From positions 3,866 through 67,865 of the forward strand of contig NZ_KI912485.1 of the NCBI RefSeq assembly GCF_000518725.1: a DNA stretch of 64,000 nt, read 5' to 3'. The stretch is from Mesoplasma seiffertii ATCC 49495. Its GTDB lineage: Bacteria > Bacillota_I > Bacilli_A > Mycoplasmatales > Mycoplasmataceae. The translations under genes and the position numbers were made by a program. This document shows, in pieces, positions 52,361 to 63,050 of the stretch. The notes under the pieces were generated by a model that saw nothing but the letters and a program-made list of their open reading frames with translations, was not told the origin of the DNA and ran no database searches. Each line of letters begins with the position of its first letter. Position 1 is the stretch's first letter.

Positions 52361-53081
52361 AATTCAAAACTCTTTTGTTATTATAGTTAACAATAACTTC
52401 AATAGATTTATATCCCACAGCTTCCAGAATTAATTTAAATTCTTCAACTCCATATCAATTAAGATTAAATTGTTGAGATTCTTGAGAGACAACTTGATTG
52501 TCTTTCAATAATGTATAGTCAATTTGAGAGTATGTAGTTTGTTTAAGTCAATCAATTTCTTTTGTATGACTTTTTAGCAAAATAGTTTCAGTTGAATTAA
52601 GCGGATAACTATATTCATGAACCTGCCCACTTTGATATGAAGTTGGATAAATTAAATCAATATAAATTTTTCCTGAAGCTGTTAAGTGATTTTTAAAATT
52701 TCCTAAAATTGCTAGCATTTCTTCACGGTCTTCAATTAAGCATAAACTACCATTAGGCATAATAATTGCTTCACATTTTTTTGCAAGTTTAAAATCTTTT
52801 AAGTTTGCTAATATCAAATCAGTTTTGCAATTATAGTTTTCACAATTTTGTTGACAAATTGTTAGCATTTCTTGAGAAAAATCTAAACCAATAATTTCAA
52901 TGCCCTTGCGCAACAAAGGAACTAACATTCTTCCGTTGCCAACGCCTGCTTCTAATATTAATCCATCGAGAGGCATTAGTTGATTTGTATAAAATTCAAT
53001 ATCTCCATCAATACTAGTTCCCGGAGGTTTTGTTAAATTGTAAATTTGTGAACTCAAACTTCCATAATAATTTTTTTTCAT
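52332..53081 (-). CDS. Class I SAM-dependent methyltransferase
   Basis: 249 residues; ATG at 53081 after GAGATG-type purines. Rossmann SAM site: LEAGVGNGRMLVPLLRKG (motif I), LDFSQEMLTI (motif II), NGSLCLI (motif IV region). Substrate not determined; small-molecule type by its size. Two TGA codons supply Trp in the C-terminal third. It stands alone in reverse orientation, sharing its terminator with rny. Confidence 0.85.
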
Positions 53082-53151
53082 CTCAAACTCCGTCTATAAA
53101 AAGATTATATCTAAAAGAAAATCAAGTAAAATATTATTGGAAGTGATTTAG

Positions 53152-53574
53152 ATGAAAAGTGTTGAAGAAGTTGTAAGAGAATTGATTGCCAGTAAATGTT
53201 CAAATTCCACGTTAACTGAAAAAAAAGAATTTGAAACAATTCGTCATTTGATACATGATTCAGAAAAAGCATTATGCTTAATTGTCGGATTAATTGATAA
53301 CGATCCGTGATTAATATTGTTAAGCGACCAAAGAATTATCATGGTTCAAAAACAGACAGAAACAGGAAGCATATTTAAACAATACGGTTTAGAGCAAGTT
53401 AAAGATTTACGACTTGACAGTTTTGGTGAAATGGCTGCATTAACTTTTATTTTTGAAGATGATAAGTTATTTAAAGCTGATTATTTAAGTTTAAAAGATG
53501 CTAATGAATTTGGGCGCTTGCTGGTTAAAGCGATTGAAATTTGAACTAATAAATTAAACCAGTTTTTGATATAA
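53152..53574 (+). CDS. PH-like domain protein
   Basis: 140 residues; ATG 53152 after GGAAGTGA. Helical N-terminus, then a beta-rich part (ALCLIVGLID, LLSDQRIIMVQKQ, GSIFKQYGLEQVKDLRLDSF, AALTFIFEDDKLFKADYL) with the strand order of bacterial PH/YokE-like folds and a final helix. Distant similarity only. Precedes ffh by 41 nt. Confidence 0.7.
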
Positions 53575-53615
53575 TTAAAAAACAAGAAGTAGAAATAAAA
53601 AAAGGAGAACAACAT

Positions 53616-54965
53616 ATGGCATTTGGAGATTTTTTATCTAGAAGAATGAAAAAGTCGATTGAAAAAAATATGAAGCAATCGACTTTACATGCAGATAATA
53701 TTAAAGAAACATTGCGAGAAATCAGATTAGCATTACTAGAAGCCGATGTTAATGTTGACGTTGTTAAAGCATTAGTTGCTAATATCAAAGAAAAAGCTGA
53801 AGGTGGTTATATTGAAGAAGGAGTTAAAGCTCATCAACAAATGGTTAAATTAGTTCATGAAGAATTAATTGCTGTTTTGGGAAAAGAGAATGCTCCGTTA
53901 AACTTATCAAAAAAACCAACAGTAATTATGATGGTTGGATTGCAAGGATCTGGGAAAACAACAACTACTAATAAACTGGCATATTTACTAGCTAAAAAGA
54001 ATGCTAAAAAACCTTTAATGGTTGGATTAGATATTTATCGTCCAGGAGCTATTGATCAGTTGGTAGAATTAGGTCAAAAAAGTAATATTCCGGTATTTGA
54101 AAAAGGTAAACAGTCACCATTAAAAACTGCTAAACAAGCAATTGAATTTGCAGAAGAAAATGGACATGATGTTGTTTTATTAGATACAGCTGGTCGTTTG
54201 CAAATTGATAAAGAGTTAATGAATGAACTAAATGAGCTAAGAAAAACAACGTCACCAAGTGAAATTCTATTAGTTGTTGATGGAATGATTGGACAAGAAA
54301 TTATCAATGTAACAAATGAGTTTAATAAGTTATTAAAACTAACTGGTGTAGTTGTTACAAAATTAGATGGTGATGCTCGTGGGGGAGCAACTTTATCAAT
54401 TTCTTACATGACAAAATTGCCAATTAAATTTATTGGTGAGGGTGAAGGTATCAGTGCGTTAGCACCATTTTACCCAAAACGTATGGCTGACAGAATTTTG
54501 GGAATGGGTGATATTGAAACGCTTTTTGAAAAAGCTGTGGAAAATATTGATGAACGTTCAATGCAAAAAACTATGAAACGTATGTTTATGGGTCAATATG
54601 ATTTAGAAGATTTACGTAACCAACTTGGACAAATGGCAAAAATGGGGTCTTTAAGTGGTCTTATGAAAATGATCCCTGGTGCTGGTAAATTATCTGAAAC
54701 GCAAATTGAGGATGCTCAACGTAAATTAGTAGTTTTTTCAATCATCATGGACTCAATGACTTTAAAAGAACGTCGTGAACCGAAATTATTAAAATCACTA
54801 ACTCGTAAAAACCGTATTATTAAAGGGTCTGGACGCACAGAAAAAGAGTTTAATGAACTAGTTAATAATTTTGAAAAAGGTAAAAAGCAAGTTATGGAAA
54901 TGACAAAGATGATGAAACAAGGAAGAATGCCTAACTTTGGGGGCAGAGGCTTTGGAGGCTTTTAA
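53616..54965 (+). CDS. ffh: Signal recognition particle protein Ffh
   Basis: 449 residues; ATG 53616 after AAAAAGGAG. GTPase that targets nascent membrane proteins. N domain helix bundle (MAFGDFLSRRMKKSIEKN), G domain with GLQGSGKTTTTNKLA, DTAGRL, TKLDGDARGG, and Met-rich M domain that binds SRP RNA and signals (MVEK-type MMKQGRMPNFGG end). Normal length. Its RNA partner was not seen in the window. Overlaps rlmH by 1 nt. Confidence 0.97.
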   Translation: MAFGDFLSRRMKKSIEKNMKQSTLHADNIKETLREIRLALLEADVNVDVVKALVANIKEKAEGGYIEEGVKAHQQMVKLVHEELIAVLGKENAPLNLSKKPTVIMMVGLQGSGKTTTTNKLAYLLAKKNAKKPLMVGLDIYRPGAIDQLVELGQKSNIPVFEKGKQSPLKTAKQAIEFAEENGHDVVLLDTAGRLQIDKELMNELNELRKTTSPSEILLVVDGMIGQEIINVTNEFNKLLKLTGVVVTKLDGDARGGATLSISYMTKLPIKFIGEGEGISALAPFYPKRMADRILGMGDIETLFEKAVENIDERSMQKTMKRMFMGQYDLEDLRNQLGQMAKMGSLSGLMKMIPGAGKLSETQIEDAQRKLVVFSIIMDSMTLKERREPKLLKSLTRKNRIIKGSGRTEKEFNELVNNFEKGKKQVMEMTKMMKQGRMPNFGGRGFGGF

Positions 54966-55432
54966 TGAAAATTAAAATCCTTTGCTTTGGCAAACTTGAT
55001 AAAAATTTTTTTGCTGAAGCATTTAATGATTATTCAAAAAGAATATCAAAATTTGTTGATCTAGAAGTTATTGAACTTAAAGAAGAGTTTGTCGGTGAAG
55101 AAACTAAAAATGCTGAAGTCAATTCAAAATACTTAATTGAAAAATTAGAAAAACTTCGTGATTATCAAGTTGTAGTTTTGGATGTAAAGTCTAAACAAGT
55201 TTCATCCGAACAAGTTGCTCAAATAATTGCTGATAATAAAAACTATAAATCAGGAAAGTTGGTATTTACCGTAGGACCTAGTGATGGATATTCTCAAACG
55301 TTTTTAAATAAGTATTCACAAAAAATTTCATTGGGTTCAATAACTTTACCCCATCAGCTTTTCAGGGTTATATTAGCTGAACAGATTTACCGGGGATTAA
55401 AAATAATTAATAATGAAAAGTATCATAAATAA
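54965..55432 (+). CDS. rlmH: 23S rRNA (pseudouridine-1915-N3)-methyltransferase RlmH
   Basis: 155 residues; ATG 54965 shares the last base of the ffh stop. SPOUT methyltransferase for position 1915: FTVGPSDGYSQTFLNKYS and the LGSITLPHQLFRVILAEQIYRGLKI knot motif near the C-terminus. Normal length. Ends with a T-rich terminator before rpsP. Confidence 0.96.
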   Translation: MKIKILCFGKLDKNFFAEAFNDYSKRISKFVDLEVIELKEEFVGEETKNAEVNSKYLIEKLEKLRDYQVVVLDVKSKQVSSEQVAQIIADNKNYKSGKLVFTVGPSDGYSQTFLNKYSQKISLGSITLPHQLFRVILAEQIYRGLKIINNEKYHK

Positions 55433-55438
55433 TTTATT

Positions 55439-55479
55439 AAGGTGTTAAGTTAAATTACTTGACACCTTTGTTTTTTTTA
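55439..55479 (+). terminator. Terminator between rlmH and rpsP
   Basis: AAGGTGTTAAGT / ACTTGACACCTT, loop TAAATT, then TGTTTTTTTT. Confidence 0.88.
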
Positions 55480-55529
55480 TGTATGATAATAAAGGTTTAA
55501 AAAAACAAGAAAAATATAGGAGGTATACT

Positions 55530-56375
55530 ATGGTTAAATTAAGATTAAAAAGAATTGGTAAAAAACAAGCTCCATTCTACAGAATTGTAGCTGCTGATTC
55601 TCGTGTTAACCGTAATGGACAATATATCGAATTAGTAGGTACATTTGATCCATTAAAAAACGAAGTAAAAATTGATAAAGAATTAGCTTTAAAATGATTA
55701 CAAAATGGTGCTCAACCAACTGATACAGTTAGAGATTTATTTTCAAAAGAAGGTGTAATGAAAGAATTACATGAAGCAAAATTAGCTTCTAAATCTGGAC
55801 AAGAGCCTAAAGCTAAAAAAGAAAAACAAGTTAAAACTGCTAAACCAGCTGCAAAAAAAGTAGCACCTAAAGCAGATAAACAAGCTGAAGCTGAAAAAGC
55901 TGTTAAAGAAGCTGCTGCTAAAGTTGCTAAAGAAACAGCTGAAGCTGAACAAGCAGCAATGGAAGCAAATAAAGCTATCGAAGCTGCAAAAGCCGCAGAA
56001 GCAATTGCAGTAGCAAAAGCAAAAGAAGCAGAAGAAGCAAAAGCACTTGCTGAAAAAGAAGCTAAAGAACAAGCTGAAGCTGAAAAAGCAGCTAAAGAAT
56101 TAGCGGCTAAATATGCTAAAGAAATTGCTGCATCAGAAGCAAAAACTGAAGCTGAAAATGCATTAGCTAAAAAAATGTCTACAAAAGAAAGAGCTGAATT
56201 AGATGGTTCAGCATCAATCGATGAACCAAGAAGTGAATTACAAAAACATGCTAATAAAATGCGTGCAATTGCAATCGCAAAAGACATTAAAATTAAAGAT
56301 TCAAACTTAAGAGATATGACAAAACAAGAATTAGTAAAATTCATGAAACAAGTATCTGTTAAATTAAACAAATAA
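55530..56375 (+). CDS. rpsP: 30S ribosomal protein S16 with a very long Ala/Lys/Glu-rich tail
   Basis: 281 residues from ATG 55530 (RBS AGGAGGTA). Residues 1-85 are a normal S16 ([31 protein letters not shown]), which is the entire protein in most bacteria (~80-100 residues). The rest is extra: a Lys/Ala linker (93-117), ~100 residues of Ala/Glu/Lys-rich sequence likely to form one long helix or coiled coil (117-215), then a distinct C-terminal segment (~230-281) with [18 protein letters not shown] that resembles a SAP- or LEM-like helix pair. No break in frame; TGA is Trp at codon 56. Function of the tail unknown. First gene of rpsP-rimM-trmD-rplS. Confidence 0.92.
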
Positions 56376-56399
56376 GAATTTCAAAATAACAAATAGTTA

Positions 56400-56436
56400 A
56401 AATTGACTTTGAAACTTTAAACCCAAAGCTCAATTT
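56400..56436 (+). promoter_or_regulatory. Hairpin between rpsP and rimM
   Basis: AAATTGA-CTTTG and CAAAG-C-TCAATTT can pair with a one-base bulge. No T tract follows, so it is not a plain terminator; it may protect the upstream mRNA or lower rimM expression. Confidence 0.45.
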
Positions 56437-56454
56437 GAATAGTGAGGTATAAGA

Positions 56455-56958
56455 ATGAATTTGGAAAAAGATTTATTACATATCGGTACTATTGTTAATA
56501 CCTTTGGAACAAAAGGGTTTGTTAAAGTAGTTTTGAACAAAGATATTGAAGTAGTTAACGATTTAGCAACAATTAAGTTATTATTTGTTAAAAATACTTC
56601 AGGTGCTCTTCAACCTTTAAGAGTTGAAAAAGCAGAACTTAAAAGGGAAACTTTATTGTTTAAATTTCAGGATTTGAATGAAATTAATCAAGTTTTAAAA
56701 CTTAAAGGATTATTAATTTATGGTTTAATATCAGATGAAATATTTGAAATAAAGCCACTTTTGGAATCTTACCAAGTAATTTACAATCAAGAAGCCGGAG
56801 AAATTATTGAGACATTTAATAATGGATCTCATGAGGTAATCAAAGTGAGTTTAAATAACACAAAGCCATTTTGAGTTCCCCTAGTTGAGGTTTACCTTGA
56901 AACAATAGATTATCAAAATGAAGTAATTGTTTTAAAAAATTTGGAGGAATTGAAATAA
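56455..56958 (+). CDS. rimM: Ribosome maturation factor RimM
   Basis: 167 residues; ATG 56455, RBS GTGAGG. Two-domain 30S assembly factor that binds S19: beta-barrel N-domain ([18 protein letters not shown]) and PRC-barrel ([16 protein letters not shown]). C-terminus [13 protein letters not shown] is the family ending, with TGA as Trp. Overlaps trmD by one base. Confidence 0.94.
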
Positions 56959-57686
56959 TGAAATATTCAATTATCACGTTATTTCCTCAAATTATTCAAA
57001 GCTATATTAGTGAGTCAATCATTAAAAAAGCAATTGAGCGTGAGCTAATTGATTTAGAAATCATTGATTTACGAAATTTTACAACTTTGGCACACAATCA
57101 AATTGATGAGTATCAATATGGTGGTGGACGAGGAATGGTTATCATGCCTGAACCAGTTGTTAAAGCAATTGAATCTGTTAAAACACCATCTTCTTTAGTA
57201 GTTTTGACAACTCCACAGGGAAAACCTTGAGAGCAGCAAGATGCTAAAACTTATGCAAAAAATTATGATCATATAATTATTCTTTGTGGTCATTACGAAG
57301 GGTTTGATGAACGTGTATTAAAATATGTTGATCAAGAAATTTCAATTGGTGATTATGTATTAACAGGTGGTGAGTTACCAGCTTTGGTAATCTTAGATTC
57401 AATCACTAGATTAATCCCTAATGTCATTAATCAACAATCACATGAGCAAGAAAGTTTTGAGAATAATTTATTGGATTATCCAGTTTACACGAAACCATAT
57501 GATTTTCGTGGAGACACTGTTCCAGATGTGTTATTGAGCGGTCATCATGCAAATATTCAAAAGTATCGCGATGAACAGCAATTATTAGTAACATTGAAAA
57601 AACGACCAGACTTAATTGATGAGTCTAAATTAAACAAAGTTCAATTAGAACTATTAAAAAAATTAAAACCGAAAGGAGAAAATTAA
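56958..57686 (+). CDS. trmD: tRNA (guanine-37-N1)-methyltransferase
   Basis: 242 residues; ATG 56958 overlaps the rimM stop; RBS GGAGG in rimM. Methylates G37 to prevent +1 frameshifts. SPOUT motifs [44 protein letters not shown] and [17 protein letters not shown]. The second half carries [17 protein letters not shown], the family ending. Normal length. Confidence 0.97.
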
Positions 57687-57687
57687 C

Positions 57688-58116
57688 ATGGCTACAAAAG
57701 CAACAAAAACAATGAAATCAAAATATGATATTGTAAATGATCAATTACGTAATGATTTACCAGATTTTACTTCTGGAGATACAATCAAAGTTGATGTAAA
57801 AATTAAAGAGGGAGAAAAATTCCGTATTCAATCATTTGAAGGTTTAGTTATTAAAACTCAAGGATCTGGAATTTCATACTCAGTTGTTGTAAGAAAAATG
57901 TCTAACGGAGTATTTGTGGAAAGAACTTTCCCATTACACTCACCAATTATTGATACTGTAACATTAATCAAACGTGGTAGAGTACGTCGTGCTAGAATTT
58001 ACTACATCAGAAAACTTACAGGTAAAGCTGCAAGAATTAAAGAAATTATGCCAACTAAAGCTGAAACAGAAGCAAAAAAAGAAGCAAAAAAAGCAGCTAA
58101 AAAAGCAGCCAAATAA
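57688..58116 (+). CDS. rplS: 50S ribosomal protein L19, slightly extended
   Basis: 142 residues; ATG 57688 after GAAAGGAG, one base after trmD. L19 core ([69 protein letters not shown]) is typical. About 15 residues at the N-terminus and a Lys/Ala-rich tail ([15 protein letters not shown]) exceed the usual ~115, a milder version of the S16 tail in the same operon. Confidence 0.97.
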   Translation: MATKATKTMKSKYDIVNDQLRNDLPDFTSGDTIKVDVKIKEGEKFRIQSFEGLVIKTQGSGISYSVVVRKMSNGVFVERTFPLHSPIIDTVTLIKRGRVRRARIYYIRKLTGKAARIKEIMPTKAETEAKKEAKKAAKKAAK

Positions 58117-58130
58117 TTTTACAAAAATGA

Positions 58131-58153
58131 GCATTCTTGTTCATTTTTTTGTT
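58131..58153 (+). terminator. Terminator of the rpsP operon
   Basis: AAAATGA / TCATTTT with loop GCATTCTTGT, then T run. Confidence 0.75.
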
Positions 58154-58171
58154 TTTTAAGCACGAAAAAGT

Positions 58172-58177
58172 TATAAT
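58172..58177 (+). promoter_or_regulatory. Probable -10 box of rbgA
   Basis: TATAAT 27 nt before ATG 58204, just after the rplS terminator. Confidence 0.42.
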
Positions 58178-58203
58178 TAAAAAAGTTAAGAAGAGGTGTA
58201 ACC

Positions 58204-59148
58204 ATGGGTGCAGAATTTAATTGATTTCCTGGCCATATGAATAAGGCATTAAAAGAAATTGAAAAACGAATTCCAATTGTAGATCTTGTGATTGAAATTG
58301 TCGATGCTCGAGCACCGTACTCATCACAAAACTTTACATTTCGTAAGCTATTAAAAAATAAACCTGTTTTGTATGTAATGTCAAAAGGAGATTTAGCAGA
58401 TCCTGAAATTACTAAACAGTGAATAGAGTACTTTAAACAAAAAGGCCATGAAGTATTATTATTAAATGATAAAAATCGTAATATTGTTAAAGAATTAATT
58501 CAGGCGATTGACCGTACAACAAAAGCAAAGCAAGAACGCGACCGAGCAAGAGGATTGGTTAATCCATTAATCAATGCATTAGTAATTGGGGTTCCTAATG
58601 TTGGGAAATCAACGTTTATTAACCGAGTTATTAAAGATAAAAATGTTAAGGTTGGAAACAAGCCAGGTGTTACTCGTGGAATTCAAACAATTAATTTAAA
58701 TCAACGAATAACCTTAATGGATACTCCAGGGGTATTACCAGCAAAATTAGAATCAGAAGCAACAGCTACTAACTTGTGCGCAATTAATTCTATTCGAGAA
58801 GATGTTTATCCAAAAGAACGAGTGGCTGGTCGCATATTGACATATATTTTTAACAATTATGAAAATGTTATCGAACAAGAATATAAAATTAGTCCACATC
58901 TCCAACGTCCAATAGAAGTTTTAGATACTTATTTATTATTTGAAATGATTGCTAAATCACGCAAATGATTTTTAGCTGAAGACATGCCAGATGTTGAACG
59001 AGTAATGACAACTTTGCTAAGAAAATTTGCTGATGGGGAAATTGCAAGAATGTCATTTGAAAAACCTAATGAAATAGTTCCTGAAGAGATTGAGAAGACT
59101 GTTAAGGTTAAACCAAATGATACTGGAGATATTACTAGTCAATGATAG
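58204..59148 (+). CDS. rbgA: Ribosome biogenesis GTPase RbgA
   Basis: 314 residues; ATG 58204 after AGAGGTGTAACC. Circularly permuted GTPase for late 50S assembly (L16/L27/L36 entry). N-terminus WFPGHMNKALKEIE, IVDARAP, G4-like MSKGDLAD before G1 GVPNVGKSTFIN, and G3 LMDTPGVL. The Trp TGA codons at 7 and ~74 and the final one fragment it in the standard code. Ends with TGA(Trp)-TAG, overlapping rnhB. Confidence 0.95.
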
Positions 59149-59786
59149 ATAATAAGCGAATTTTATTTGATGACGAAATTCGTCAAAACTACAAACTTCA
59201 AATAATTGCCGGAAGTGATGAAGCTGGTCGAGGAGCAATGGCAGGACCTATTGTAGTTGCAACAGTAATTTTACCAGCTACCTATCAAAACCCTTTAATT
59301 AAAGATTCTAAGAAACTTCCCGAAAGTATGCGAGAAAGTTTATATGAAGAAATTACTCAAATAGCACTTGATTGAAAAGTTGCTGTCTATGATTCATTAG
59401 CAGTAGATGAGCTAAATCCTAAACATGCTAGTATTCTGGGAATGATTAAGTCAATCGAAGAATTGTCAGTTAAGCCAGAGATTTGCTTAATTGATGGAGA
59501 AAAATTACCAATTTCAGATTATCAAACTTTACAAATAATTAAGGGCGATGATTTAAGTCAAACGATTGCTGCGGCATCAATCATTGCAAAAGTGACTCGT
59601 GATCGAATTATGAAAAATTATGCAAAAGTTTATCCGCAATATAATTTTGATAAGCATAAGGGTTATTGTACAAAAGATCATTACCAGCAATTAGAGATAC
59701 ATGGGATTACAGAAATTCATCGTCAATCTTATAAACCAGTTAAAGAGGCAGTCTTACGAGATTTACTAAAACAAAAAGGACACTAG
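59142..59786 (+). CDS. rnhB: Ribonuclease HII
   Basis: 214 residues; ATG 59142 inside the rbgA end (7 nt overlap). Removes ribonucleotides from DNA. Motifs: IIAGSDEAGRGAMAGPIVVA (catalytic D, E), KDSKKLPESMRE, LIDGEKLP (third Asp), and AAASIIAKVTRDRIM with Y...HKGYCTKDHYQQL. Normal length. Close coupling to rbgA is common in Firmicutes. Confidence 0.96.
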
Positions 59787-59799
59787 TTTGTCTTTTTTT
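59774..59799 (+). terminator. Terminator after rnhB
   Basis: AAAAGGACA / TTGTCTTTTTTT hairpin overlapping the last codons of rnhB. Confidence 0.78.
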
Positions 59800-59854
59800 G
59801 TTCTTGAATATATGAACGATAATTTGTTTTTTATTTTGTTATTCAAAAAGGACT

Positions 59855-59900
59855 TTTTTGGCAATGGTAAGTCTAATACTTGATGCCAAAGGGCAAAAAG
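59855..59900 (+). promoter_or_regulatory. Hairpin in the ssb 5' region
   Basis: TTTGGCA and TGCCAAA pair, with AAGT / ACTT inside (loop CTAAT). It stands just before the ssb RBS (AAAAAGGAG). May control ssb translation; no motif family recognised. Confidence 0.45.
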
Positions 59901-59907
59901 GAGAATT

Positions 59908-60213
59908 ATGAATTTAGTAAATATAATAGGTCAAATTGAAGGCGACGCAGAAGTTGCTTATACATCTAAAGACGGATCAAAAAAACTTTATAAGTTTATT
60001 GTAAAAGTTCCCAAACCATTTAAAAGCAAAGCAGGTCGTGAACATGAAGACTTTATAAATATTAAAGCGTGATCTACAGCTGTCAAAGACGAATATGCCT
60101 TACACGACCAAGCGATTGTAGGGATTGAAGCTAGAGTTCAATCATTTGGTAATGCTGAGAGTACACATTATGGTAACGAAATCGTCGCAAATCGAATTAT
60201 TTATTTAAATTAA
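59908..60213 (+). CDS. ssb: Single-stranded DNA-binding protein
   Basis: 101 residues; ATG 59908. OB fold: MNLVNIIGQIEGDAEVAYT, YKFIVKVPKPF, INIKAWSTAVKD, IVGIEARVQSFGN. The C-terminal acidic tip of standard Ssb (~150-170 residues) is absent, so this is a short form that may be a secondary SSB. Overlaps dprA by one base, suggesting a link to DNA uptake or recombination. TGA at the INIKAW Trp splits it in the standard code. Confidence 0.78.
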
Positions 60214-60986
60214 TGGACAATGTTTTATTATATTTTTCTTTAAAGTACAATGGAGATTGAAATCAAATATATGATGCTTTAGAGAGAAAAGAAAAAATTG
60301 ATAGTGATGTTTTGCTAGAATTGACGAGTTCTTTTAAAACTCCATTTATAACTATCTTAAGTCCGTTATATCCAAGTCATTTAAAGCAATCGCATAAACC
60401 ACCATTTGTATTATTTTTTAAAGGAAGTATTTCTTTAATTAATAATTATCATCAAATTTTAGGTTGTCCTGATTCTCAAGCTCAAAATGAGTATGGCAAA
60501 CAAACCACTGAACATATTGTTTCCAAACTTATAGCCGAACAACGAATCATTCTAACTGAAAGTTCCAAACAAGCTTCAAACTTTATTCTTAATTTGGGCA
60601 TTAAAAATAAGGGAAGGTTAATTATTGTAACTAAAGAGAACCTATCTACCTTTGTCGAGAGTAATTTAGAATTGATTGCTCAACTTAATAATCTTGATTA
60701 CTTAATTTTATCAGAATATGAGTCTAGCGAAATTGAACAATATGTCACTGATTCAAAAGAGGATTATTTATATCGACTATTGATTGGAGTTTCCAAAGCA
60801 ATTGTAATTTTTCAATCAAATGAAAATGTCAAAGTTAACAAAATTGTTAATCTCGGTTTAGCCGATGGCAAAGATATTTTTGTAGTTCCAGAACCAATTT
60901 TTTCAAAATACAAGATTAATAATAGTTTGATTAAGCAAGGGGCAAAATTGATTGAATCGGGCAGTGATATTTTAAATGATTTATAA
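60213..60986 (+). CDS. dprA: DprA/Smf-like protein
   Basis: 257 residues; ATG 60213 shares the last base of the ssb stop. Rossmann-like DprA core is recognisable: SPLYPSHLKQSHKPPFVLFFKG is the typical YPxxL...PPxVLxxKG element, followed by the nucleotide-fold part with ILTESSKQASNFIL, a match to the conserved SGxAxGID region only loosely. Shorter than usual (~300+) and with weak GSR/GID motifs, so ssDNA-RecA loading activity is uncertain. Closed by terminator 60987. Confidence 0.75.
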
Positions 60987-61013
60987 ACAAATCCCATTAC
61001 GGGATTTGTTTTA
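60987..61013 (+). terminator. Terminator after dprA
   Basis: ACAAATCCC / GGGATTTGT, loop ATTAC, then TTTT. Confidence 0.85.
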
Positions 61014-61077
61014 CTTTATAGCATAAAATCGTTTAAAATGATAAGATTAATACAATAGAAAAAAGGTGAAGAAAATT

Positions 61078-63024
61078 ATGTCAGAAATAGATCACATTGA
61101 AGATGCCCAAGATCATGAGAAGTATACAAGATCTTCTTCTCCAAAAGACCATATGGAAAAAATTTTAAATCCTCAAGAAGAGGCAGCAAGAGAATTTGTT
61201 GAATCTTCAAAAAGATTTAAAAAGGCTGGGAAAGGGTCATTTTATAAACTTGTTTTTAGATATATGATTAGAAACAAGTGATGAACAATTGGAATTTTAA
61301 TATCAGTAGTTATTGTTGCGGTTTCAACAGCAATTACGCCAAAAATTATTGAGCAGTTAATGCTTTCTGTAGAATATAAAATTAAAAATAAACTTGATTT
61401 AGACTCAGCAAATAAATGATGAGGATTACAATGACAATCGGTTGTTTATATTCAATTAGGATTTTTAATATTATTAGCGGCTTCAACATATTGCTCACAA
61501 TGAATTGCAGGAATGTTGGGAAAACAAATTGAAGTTGATTTGCGAAATGATATTACTAAAAAATTAATTGAGTTAGATATGTCATATTACTCTGATAAAA
61601 AAATTGGAGAAATCCTAACAAAAGTTGTTTCTGATACTCAAATTTTGGGAGAACAAACAGGAATTATTCCGGTTACTACTTTGACCGCGTTATTAACTTT
61701 AGTTTTTTCAATTATTTCATTGGCAACAATTGATGTAACATTGACTTTTGTTGCGATTGGATTATTTGTACTTATTTTTTCATCTTTTGGTTTAGCATAT
61801 ATACCTTTGAAAAAGTTATTGTATAACTTAAGAAAATCAATCACTAAAACAAATGGTAGCGTTATTGACCGTATTAATACTGTTAAATTGATCAAAGCTT
61901 CTGGAACTGAAAAATATGAATCAGAGCGTTTTGTTGAAATGCATAAAGAGTACCATGATAATTATAAAAAATTAAATTATTCTCAATCAGTAATGTTGAC
62001 AATTTTATTTTTGGGTATTAACTCAATTCAAATTATTTTAATTGTAATTGCTGCTTCTTTATACAAAGATACACCAGATTATTTAAAATTAATTTTGCCT
62101 TCATTAATCATTGCAATTGGAATGATGATTGGACCAATTATGGCACTTTTAAGAGTTGTTGTTGGGTTAATGCAAGCTGCAACTGCTGCAACTCGTATTG
62201 AGGAAATTTTAGAAGAAAAAACTCGCTTCAATAATCATTTTGAAGATAAACAAGGAATTCACATTGATAAAATTAGTGGAGATATTCATTTTAAAGATAT
62301 TACATTTTGTTATCCTGAAAAACCTGATAAGGTAATCTTACCTAACTTTGATTTCACTTTAAAAGAAGGGAAATCATATGCTTTTGTTGGAGAAACCGGA
62401 GCAGGAAAATCAACAATTTCAAAATTACTTTTAAGATTTTATGATCCAACTAAAGGACAAGTTTTAATTAACAATAATATTGATTTAAAAGATGTTTACT
62501 TATCATCATATTTAAATCATGTAGGATATGTTGAGCAAGAACCATCAATATTATTAGGTAATGTTTATGACAATGTTCGTTATTCTAGATTTGAGGCATC
62601 TGATGAGGAAGTTATTAATGCATGTAAAAAAGCTGAGCTTCATGAATTAATTATGAGTTGACCAGAAGGTTACAATACAATTTTAGGTGAACGTGGATTT
62701 ATGTTATCTGGAGGTCAAAAACAACGTTTGGTAATTGCCAGAATGTTTTTAAAAGACCCTAAGATTTTGATTTTGGATGAAGCAACTTCAGCCTTAGATA
62801 ATATTGTTGAAAAAGAAATTCAAGGAAAATTGGATGAACTAATGAAAGGGCGCACAACAATTTCAATTGCGCACCGTTTATCAACTATTAAAAATGTTGA
62901 TCAAATTATTGTATTAGGACCACAAAAAGGAATTGTTCAAATTGGAACATTTGAACAATTAAAAACAACACCAGGTCATTTTAAAAAGTTATATGATGCT
63001 GGTCAGTCTAAAAATGATTTATAG
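61078..63024 (+). CDS. ABC exporter half-transporter (first of a pair)
   Basis: 648 residues from ATG 61078 (AAAGGTGAAG upstream; an in-frame GTG 61066 is less likely). A ~60-residue charged N-terminus, six-TM ABC_membrane domain (~68-340), and NBD: Walker [11 protein letters not shown]-loop [11 protein letters not shown], signature [14 protein letters not shown], Walker [13 protein letters not shown], switch SIAHRLS. All ATPase motifs are intact. No C39 peptidase domain. Likely heterodimer with the next gene, as LmrCD/MdlAB pairs. Substrate (drug, lipid or peptide) unknown. Confidence 0.9.
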
Positions 63025-63050
63025 AATCGAATCTAGAAAGGGAGATTATT

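Noticed and set aside
55712-56371. 219-codon minus-strand ORF opposite the S16 tail
   Set aside because: Mirror of the Ala/Lys/Glu-rich coding strand: GCA/GCT and AAA/GAA codons give few antisense stops. The Ala/Ser/Phe-rich product has no RBS or family.
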